NCBI RefSeq assembly: GCF_050436995.1
Contig: NC_134773.1
Coordinates: 4,952,194 to 5,016,193, forward strand
Direction: 5' to 3'
DNA: 64,000 nucleotides
DNA from: Anticarsia gemmatalis
Lineage: Eukaryota > Arthropoda > Insecta > Lepidoptera > Erebidae
In this document: in pieces, positions 60,901 through 64,000 of the stretch
Position numbering within the stretch: the stretch's first letter is position 1
How the letters are laid out: each line of letters opens with the position of its first letter
Translations under genes and position numbers: made by a program
The notes under the pieces: model-generated
Told to the model about the DNA's origin: nothing
Databases searched by the model: none
The model's input: the letters and a program-made list of their open reading frames with translations, nothing else

Positions 60901-63832
60901 AATTTGTTTGTGCGATCCACAAATTGTTGTTTCGTGTCTGATTGTGCTTTGTGTCCGTTGTTTGTATGTTTGTAAAAGTCCCCGTGACTTATAAGTAATT
61001 CTTATTACTGGAGTTGTGTTTTTAAAATAAGAAAAGGAACAGAAAATGAGTATAGTTACCTGTATACTGTACACACATACTTGGACACCAAAGAGTCCCG
61101 TACCATCAGCTGGTTTCAATGAAACTGACCGCCGGGAGGACAATATTATCATTATTAATACATACTTTATCACGCCTTGTCCACATAGAGGTATTCAGAG
61201 ACCAAAGAACGTCACTTGGTACGATCCTTACAAACTTCCCTTGCTTCATTCACATACATACATGTTGTCATACAGGACCGAGTACTACGCACCTGACCTT
61301 TTTTCATTATAACAGACTAACCCTCTCACTCATAAACACACTATAAACCTATTTTAGTTTTAAAGCTACTATAATGTTTTCTCTTTTTCATTTCGCTAAG
61401 GAGTGAAAGAAACAGAACACTTTATAAGCCTTTCATAACTTCATATATTTTTATGAATGGTGTTATATTATTTTGTTCCTTAGGGGTCCAGCAACTTACG
61501 CGCTAGTGGGAGCACTGACCCGTAGCGATGCACAGCAGAAATCTAAGTGGTATAGAGTGAAGAGAATCATTAAACACCCGGAGTACAAACCTCCTGTCAA
61601 ATATAACGATATTGCTTTGTTGGAGACTGAAAAACAGTAAGTATACATACTTCTAATAAAGGAATTGATTTAGGTACTGTCCCACTGCTGGGCAATGGTC
61701 CCCTCCCGGAATCAGGGAAAGGTAAGGCCTCATCTATACTAATATTATAAAGCTGAAGAGTTTGTTTGTTTAAACGCGCTAATCTCAGGAAGAACTGGTC
61801 CGATTTGAAAAATTCTTTCAGTGTTAGATAGCCCATTTATCGAGGAAGTTTGGCTAGGCTATATATCATCACTCTACGACCAATAGGAGCAGAGTACCAG
61901 TGAAAAATGTAACAGAAACGAGGAAAATTTTGACCCATACTCTCTAATGTGACGCAGTGTGGAAGTGTTAAATAAAATTACAAAACCTTAGATGCCATAC
62001 TCCAGACTGGTTAGCAAAACTGATAATTTGTGTCAATCATATTTGTGTTTTCAGGATACAATTAAGTCAGTTCGTGGTACCAGCTTGTCTTCATGTTGGA
62101 GACCCTATAGATGATGAGCGGGTCCTTGCAACTGGGTGGGGTCTAACCACGTATCAAGGGTCAGAATCTGAAGCTATGCAAAAGGTAATCAATACTTACC
62201 TTTACCATATAACTGAATAAATATTAGGTCGGAGAAAAAGTCTTTTCGCATTATAGTATGTATGAACTTGTAATAAAATCTCTTTGGCTTCAAGAATCAC
62301 AAATGAGTACACGGTTCATTAGGTTTCTTTCAGTGAGCTCGTGAGGTACCCAAATATCGAGCTTTTTTGTGTAGAGAAAAGATTTTATTACAAGTTCATA
62401 CATACTATAATGCGAAAAGACTTTTTCCCCGACCTAATATTTGGACAACTCACACACGGTCATCTGATTACAAACTAAGCAGTGCTTGTACTGGAATTAG
62501 ATAACTGATAACAGATACTTATGTGTATAAAATAAAATATAATAAATTTAACCCATTAATGTCCCACTGCTGGGCAAGGGTCTCCTCCCGAAATGAGGGA
62601 AGGTTTAGGCCTTAAACCCACCACGCTAGCCAAGTGGGGTTGGGGACTTTGCATACCATCAAGAACTGTTCTTTTAAACTCACAGTCATGCAAGGTTGCA
62701 TCACGATAATTTCCTTCACCGTTGTAACAAGTGACAATTATTTCTAATACACACATAACTGTACGAACCTTCTTCGAAGCTTAAACCACTCAGCTATCAT
62801 TTATATACTTGTAAATACATACTTATATAGATACATTAACAAGCTCAGAACAGATACTCGTGCTCATCACACAAATATTAGTCTCGGGTGTGATTGGAAC
62901 CACACGCGGCGCTACAGTTATAGCGGCGAGGTGACCACGTTAACCACACAGACAAATGTGTAGTTTTAAATAAAAAACCATTTGTTTTCCAGGTCATTCT
63001 CCACAAGTTCACTACACCAGAATGTTCGGAGAAGTACCAACCAATGAGGCTGATGAAAATAGGCTTTGACCCTCAATCACAGACCTGCTATGGAGACAAG
63101 ACACAGCCTAAAGATACCTGCCAAGTAAGTAACTTTGAGGCCATAGCCAGTTGCGCTCACCGGTCGGTAAACGATCTGTGGGTTAAGCAAACCTTGGCGC
63201 GGTCATTGCATAGATGGGTGACCGCATATTGGTGTTTGAGCTGGGAGTCTGTGCTTCGATGGGCATGTAAAAAGTCGGTCCCGGTTGTTGTCAATTAAGA
63301 TAACAGTCGTTAAGCCATGTCAAAGGGAGACGCTCAATTCAAATACCACTTGGCTATTACTTACCTAACCTTTAGAATTACCGCGTCAAGCGCTGCGAAT
63401 GCTAACACACCTCAACTACCACATCTCCCAGTCGGCTATAACTGCTCCCAATCGGTTATACTTGCTGCCAAACGGCTTAAACTATTCACCAACTCTTAAT
63501 CGGCTATAACTAATTTTAATCGGCTATAACTGCACCCAATCGGCTGTACCTGCTGCCAAACGGCTAAAACTATTCTTTACCACCAACTCTTAATCGGCTA
63601 TAACTGCTCCCAATCGGCTATAACTGCCCCCAATCGGCTATAATTTTAATGATTTTTTTTCCAGGGTGACAGCGGCGGTCCGATTCAAATCAAAAGTAAG
63701 AAAATTCACTGCATGTACACAATAGTCGGTGTGACTTCGTTTGGCAGAGCCTGTGGTTTCCCAGGACAACCGGCTATTTACACCCGGGTGGCTAACTATG
63801 TACCCTGGATTGAAAGCATCGTATGGCCTTAG
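51846..63832 (+). CDS. Clip-domain serine protease, CLIPC (snake/HP21-like), ten exons
   Basis: Joining ten exons (51846-51906, 55363-55460, 57553-57650, 58845-58978, 59535-59686, 60337-60449, 61484-61636, 62055-62184, 62993-63124, 63665-63832) gives 1239 nt, 412 residues, with GT-AG introns and consistent phases throughout. Order: signal peptide (1 to about 18); one clip domain (Cys24, 33, 39, 55, 65, 66); a linker with extra cysteines; activation site Leu166-Ile167; S1 protease domain (167-412). The catalytic triad is His212, Asp261, Ser360. Asp354 at the base of the S1 pocket gives trypsin-like Arg/Lys specificity. A Leu before the cut and the KCxEY linker motif fit the CLIPC class. Those proteases are cut by a modular protease and then activate CLIPB enzymes for melanisation or Toll signalling in haemolymph. 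The exact orthologue is not determined. Position 226 is Ala (residue 394) instead of Gly. No AATAAA was found before the next repeat. Confidence 0.9.
51963..52081. mobile_element. PAL palindromic MITE, start of intron 1
   Basis: ccccggtttctgaggtac to cctcagaaaccgggggta; near-perfect arms, 57 bp downstream of the exon 1 donor. Confidence 0.85.
52280..52541 (+). repeat. 5S-B SINE, 5'-truncated (intron 1)
   Basis: ttctccgtgtttcgtaaggc to agttggaagagaggctagac; a short deletion joins gaaag to tatcgtg. Confidence 0.75.
52734..52838 (+). repeat. tS2 SINE, 3' part (intron 1)
   Basis: ttgtgcgatccacaaatag to gacacaagagcaattag. Confidence 0.65.
52839..53225. other. Unique part of intron 1
   Basis: A tRNA-like relic (gagctgtagtgtatacgatt, ctcaagtttgtatcc) near 53090. 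No exon signal in phase with the gene. Confidence 0.35.
53226..53550. repeat. HEL-B (minus) then tS3 body (plus)
   Basis: HEL-B 53226 to about 53412 (ctagaggccgtccgcgac) is cut at acatacgg. tS3 follows from gtcatgagcacgagtatctg. Confidence 0.65.
53746..53968 (+). repeat. tS1 SINE, 3' two thirds (intron 1)
   Basis: aatgagtgtttcaagtgacg to agtgggacagtaatgggtta. Confidence 0.75.
53992..54254 (-). mobile_element. HEL-A Helitron-like element (intron 1)
   Basis: The end is duplicated: ctagctgac then taagctgacccgcgc. Finishes attagtatagat. Confidence 0.75.
54495..54846 (+). repeat. Chimera: 5S-A scrap, tS3 head, 5S-B body (intron 1)
   Basis: tcgtatggttagtgg (54495-54511, minus 5S-A), then a tS3 head (cgcagtggttaacgtggtc) to about 54572, then 5S-B from gagttcctccgtgtttcg to ggaagagagactagactg. 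Confidence 0.6.
55117..55318 (+). repeat. 5S-A SINE, 3'-truncated, next to exon 2
   Basis: ggcgcccatagccacttgcg to catgtcaaaagcctttcggg; stops 44 bp before the exon 2 acceptor. Confidence 0.75.
55363..55460 (+). CDS. Protease exon 2: first half of clip domain
   Basis: Residues 21-53. Cys24, Cys33 and Cys39, spaced C-x8-C-x5-C, with the DGQTGTC turn typical of clip domains. Acceptor ttcttttttcag. The donor GTATTT is the weakest of the gene. A 5S-A SINE stops 44 bp before it and a tS1 begins 34 bp after it. Confidence 0.9.
55495..55768 (+). repeat. tS1 SINE (intron 2)
   Basis: Head gatagccgagtggtacaagt, a short deletion after ggttcgaaccc, tail ccttgcccagcattgatg. Confidence 0.78.
55950..56328 (+). 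repeat. 5S-C then 5S-B 3' half (intron 2)
   Basis: 5S-C 55950-56143 (cctcaccgtgtggtaatcg to ccactaactatacgac). 5S-B 56190-56328 contains a small inverted duplication (gactggaagcttccagtctc). Confidence 0.7.
56588..56830 (+). mobile_element. HEL-A Helitron-like element (intron 2)
   Basis: tctatactaatattataaag to gcgcgggtcagctag. Confidence 0.8.
56858..57370. repeat. R6, tS1 (minus) and R5 in series (intron 2)
   Basis: R6 to about 56985 (catcacgcctgttatacccg). tS1 56992-57259 with its head at the right end (cactcggctatcattg). R5 57263-57370 (gtaggcagagaccagagaac). Confidence 0.65.
57553..57650 (+). CDS. Protease exon 3: second half of clip domain and linker
   Basis: Residues 54-85 plus two bases. 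Begins Ile-Cys-Gly-Phe and holds the adjacent cysteine pair VCC (65-66), closing the six-cysteine clip fold, then a Pro/Thr-rich linker. Donor GTAAGA. Confidence 0.9.
57681..57850 (-). repeat. tS3 SINE (intron 3)
   Basis: ttgtacaactcacacacggt to agtcccgggtgtgatc; the A-box end is missing. Confidence 0.72.
57866..58268 (+). repeat. 5S-A then R5 (intron 3)
   Basis: 5S-A 57866-58110 with a changed A-box region (tggtttacgcaaatcttgg). R5 58165-58268. Confidence 0.7.
58270..58400. repeat. REP-H segment (intron 3)
   Basis: cgggtcttaaataagtaaat then cacccgacgtttcgatcg and catcgaccgtgg; shares these blocks, inverted, with 60636-60759. Confidence 0.45.
58660..58830 (+). repeat. 5S-C SINE abutting exon 4
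   Basis: taaacgatcagtatattaag to ccactaactatacgat. Only tttattatttacag separates it from exon 4. Confidence 0.72.
58845..58978 (+). CDS. Protease exon 4: linker
   Basis: Residues 86-130. Acidic, Tyr/Asn-rich linker (YVPPVYDYEDN) with Cys112 and a C-terminal GRKAFD leading to KC in exon 5. The acceptor tttattatttacag lies only 14 bp after the end of a 5S-C SINE. Donor GTAAGT. Confidence 0.87.
59240..59523 (+). repeat. tS4 body then tS1 tail abutting exon 5 (intron 4)
   Basis: tS4 59240-59355 (ctgtgtattgtgcacacac). tS1 3' part 59421-59523 (cagcgtggtggactcaagg, atgggttaaattt). The acceptor tttatttcag follows at once. Confidence 0.7.
59535..59686 (+). CDS. Protease exon 5: linker end and activation site
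   Basis: Residues 131-181. KCIEYQ and the cysteines at 132, 143 and 159, then ADEL before IIGGT. Cys159 is placed to tether the clip half to Cys281 of the catalytic half. Cleavage after Leu166 would free Ile167 to insert into the activation pocket. The acceptor follows a tS1 tail directly. Donor GTGAGT. Confidence 0.92.
59699..59875 (-). repeat. 5S-B SINE 3' half (start of intron 5)
   Basis: agtccagcctttcttccaac to gtcagactttcaagcttc; begins 12 bp after the exon 5 donor. Confidence 0.72.
60206..60327 (+). mobile_element. HEL-F fragment abutting exon 6
   Basis: aaactctttcgttactgagt to gtactaagagaggatttt, then atttttag and exon 6. Confidence 0.65.
60337..60449 (+). CDS. Protease exon 6: catalytic histidine
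   Basis: Residues 182-218. WLCGGAVIS and LTAGHC; His212 is catalytic, Cys197-Cys213 the histidine-loop disulfide. Acceptor ttatttttag; donor GTGAGT at 60450. Confidence 0.93.
60474..60613 (-). repeat. Antisense copy of the promoter-like repeat (intron 6)
   Basis: On the minus strand: CRE-like tgacgtcac, ctatatatacaag, caacagtcgggcagcctagg. Matches 19590-19760. It starts about 25 bp after the exon 6 donor and would fire toward exon 6, antisense. Confidence 0.5.
60636..60759. mobile_element. MITE-like element with 15-bp perfect terminal inverted repeats
   Basis: tgtaacgggtcttaa at the left and ttaagacccgttaca at the right; 124 bp; contains tcgatcgaaacgtcgggtg (REP-H core). No ORF. Confidence 0.6.
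60822..61285 (+). repeat. tS2, tS4 tail and R5 in series (intron 6)
   Basis: tS2 60822-61023 (cagtgtcgcagtggttaaag); tS4 tail 61033-61135 (ttcaatgaaactgaccgcc); R5 61160-61285 (cgtcacttggtacgatcctt). Confidence 0.68.
61484..61636 (+). CDS. Protease exon 7: catalytic aspartate
   Basis: Residues 219-269. RVKRIIKHPEYKPP and YNDIALLE; Asp261 is catalytic. The TRSDAQQKSK stretch replaces the usual surface loop. Acceptor ttccttag, donor GTAAGT. Confidence 0.93.
61733..61957 (+). mobile_element. HEL-A Helitron-like element, 3'-truncated (intron 7)
   Basis: tctatactaatattataaag to ctctaatgtgacgcag; the hairpin and ctag end are lost. A short tS1 tail piece precedes it (ctgtcccactgctgggcaat). Confidence 0.75.
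62055..62184 (+). CDS. Protease exon 8: ATGWG segment
   Basis: Residues 270-313. VVPACL (Cys281, position 122 by chymotrypsin numbering) and LATGWG are standard S1 landmarks. Donor GTAATC. Confidence 0.92.
62224..62438. mobile_element. MAR mariner-type MITE (intron 8)
   Basis: ttaggtcggagaaaaagtc to ctttttccccgacctaa, flanked by TA; full length. Confidence 0.85.
62442..62966 (-). repeat. tS3 SINE split by a tS1 SINE (intron 8)
   Basis: tS3 left part 62442-62525 and right part 62795-62966 (head ccacgttaaccacacag, at the right end). Minus tS1 62536-62793 lies between. The right end is 26 bp before exon 9. Confidence 0.7.
62993..63124 (+). CDS. Protease exon 9: S1-pocket aspartate
   Basis: Residues 314-357. 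Cys324-Cys345 is the 168-182 disulfide. KDTCQ places Asp354 six residues before the catalytic Ser, the trypsin-type position 189. Donor GTAAGT, with a 5S-A SINE starting 12 bp later. Confidence 0.93.
63137..63327 (+). repeat. 5S-A SINE, 3'-truncated (intron 9)
   Basis: ggccatagccagttgcgctc, gtgggttaagcaaacc, agatgggtgaccgc, stopping at catgtcaaaggga. Confidence 0.75.
63429..63645 (+). repeat. Minisatellite next to exon 10
   Basis: About ten degenerate copies of a 20-base unit (aatcggctataactgctccc). A larger block of roughly 70 bp (two units, then aaactattc and accaactctt) is repeated twice. Ends about 20 bp before the exon 10 acceptor. Confidence 0.8.
63665..63832 (+). CDS. Protease exon 10: catalytic serine and C-terminus
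   Basis: Residues 358-412 and stop TAG. GDSGGP with Ser360; VTSFGRAC gives Gly384 (216) and Cys387 (220); AIYTRV gives Ala394 at position 226; ends WIESIVWP. Cys373 has no standard partner in the S1 fold. Confidence 0.94.
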   Translation, partial: GDSGGPIQIKSKKIHCMYTIVGVTSFGRACGFPGQPAIYTRVANYVPWIESIVWP

Positions 63833-63903
63833 GATAAGCTAGATTTAATAGAATTTTAGATAATCATAACTTTTAAACTCTCGCGTTGCATGTTTTATAT
63901 ATT

Positions 63904-64000
63904 ACTAGCTGACCCGGCAAACGTTTTTTAGCCATATATATATAAAAATAGTGTCACTTAGGGGCATGAAAAATAGATGTTGGCTGATTCTCAGACCTAC
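63904..64000 (-). mobile_element. HEL-C Helitron-like element (runs off window end)
   Basis: ctagctgacccggcaaacg, then gatgttggctgattctcag. Starts 71 bp after the protease stop codon, so it bounds or enters the 3' UTR. Confidence 0.7.

Noticed and set aside
60760..61173. 137-codon minus ORF in intron 6
   Set aside because: Made of tS2 and tS4 SINE sequence; no protein domain.

Overview
This window looks like lepidopteran (moth) nuclear DNA. It is AT-rich, has intron-split genes, and is dominated by short non-autonomous mobile elements: Helitron-like elements ending in CTAG, tRNA-derived SINEs, mariner-type TA-inserting MITEs and (ACAT)n-linked repeats. No bacterial operon, CRISPR array, true tRNA gene or true rRNA gene was found. 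Repeat family names are my own labels: HEL-A to HEL-F (Helitron-like), tS1 to tS4 (tRNA-headed SINEs), 5S-A/B/C (5S rRNA-derived SINEs), MAR (mariner MITE), PAL (palindromic MITE), and R5, R6, REP-G, REP-H (unclassified). Repeat limits were read by eye and may be off by several bases.

Region by region: (1) 1-28.4 kb is mostly repeats. It hides one short minus-strand coding exon (4734-4958) with a signal peptide and the cysteine pattern of an N-terminal leucine-rich-repeat cap. The rest of that gene must lie outside the window or be unrecognised. (2) 28495-33322 is a complete, minus-strand Ty3/gypsy-type LTR retrotransposon: two apparently identical 228-bp LTRs, a 5-bp target duplication, gag, a -1 frameshift site, protease with one stop codon, RT, RNase H and integrase, and no env. 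Its primer-binding site matches its own LTR rather than an evident tRNA, which suggests self-priming. (3) 33.3-51.2 kb is repeats plus two unique stretches (45.9-46.1 and 47.4-47.6 kb) that could hold untranslated first exons on the minus strand. (4) 51846-63832 is a ten-exon plus-strand gene for a secreted clip-domain serine protease of the CLIPC (snake/HP21-like) type, 412 residues, with every splice phase consistent. Its introns are filled with repeats, several within 10-45 bp of splice sites.

The protease would be secreted into haemolymph as a zymogen, cut after Leu166 by an upstream protease, and would then cut downstream clip proteases in the melanisation or Toll cascade. The retrotransposon encodes its own copying machinery. 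The SINEs and MITEs have no proteins and would depend on LINE, Helitron and mariner enzymes encoded elsewhere.
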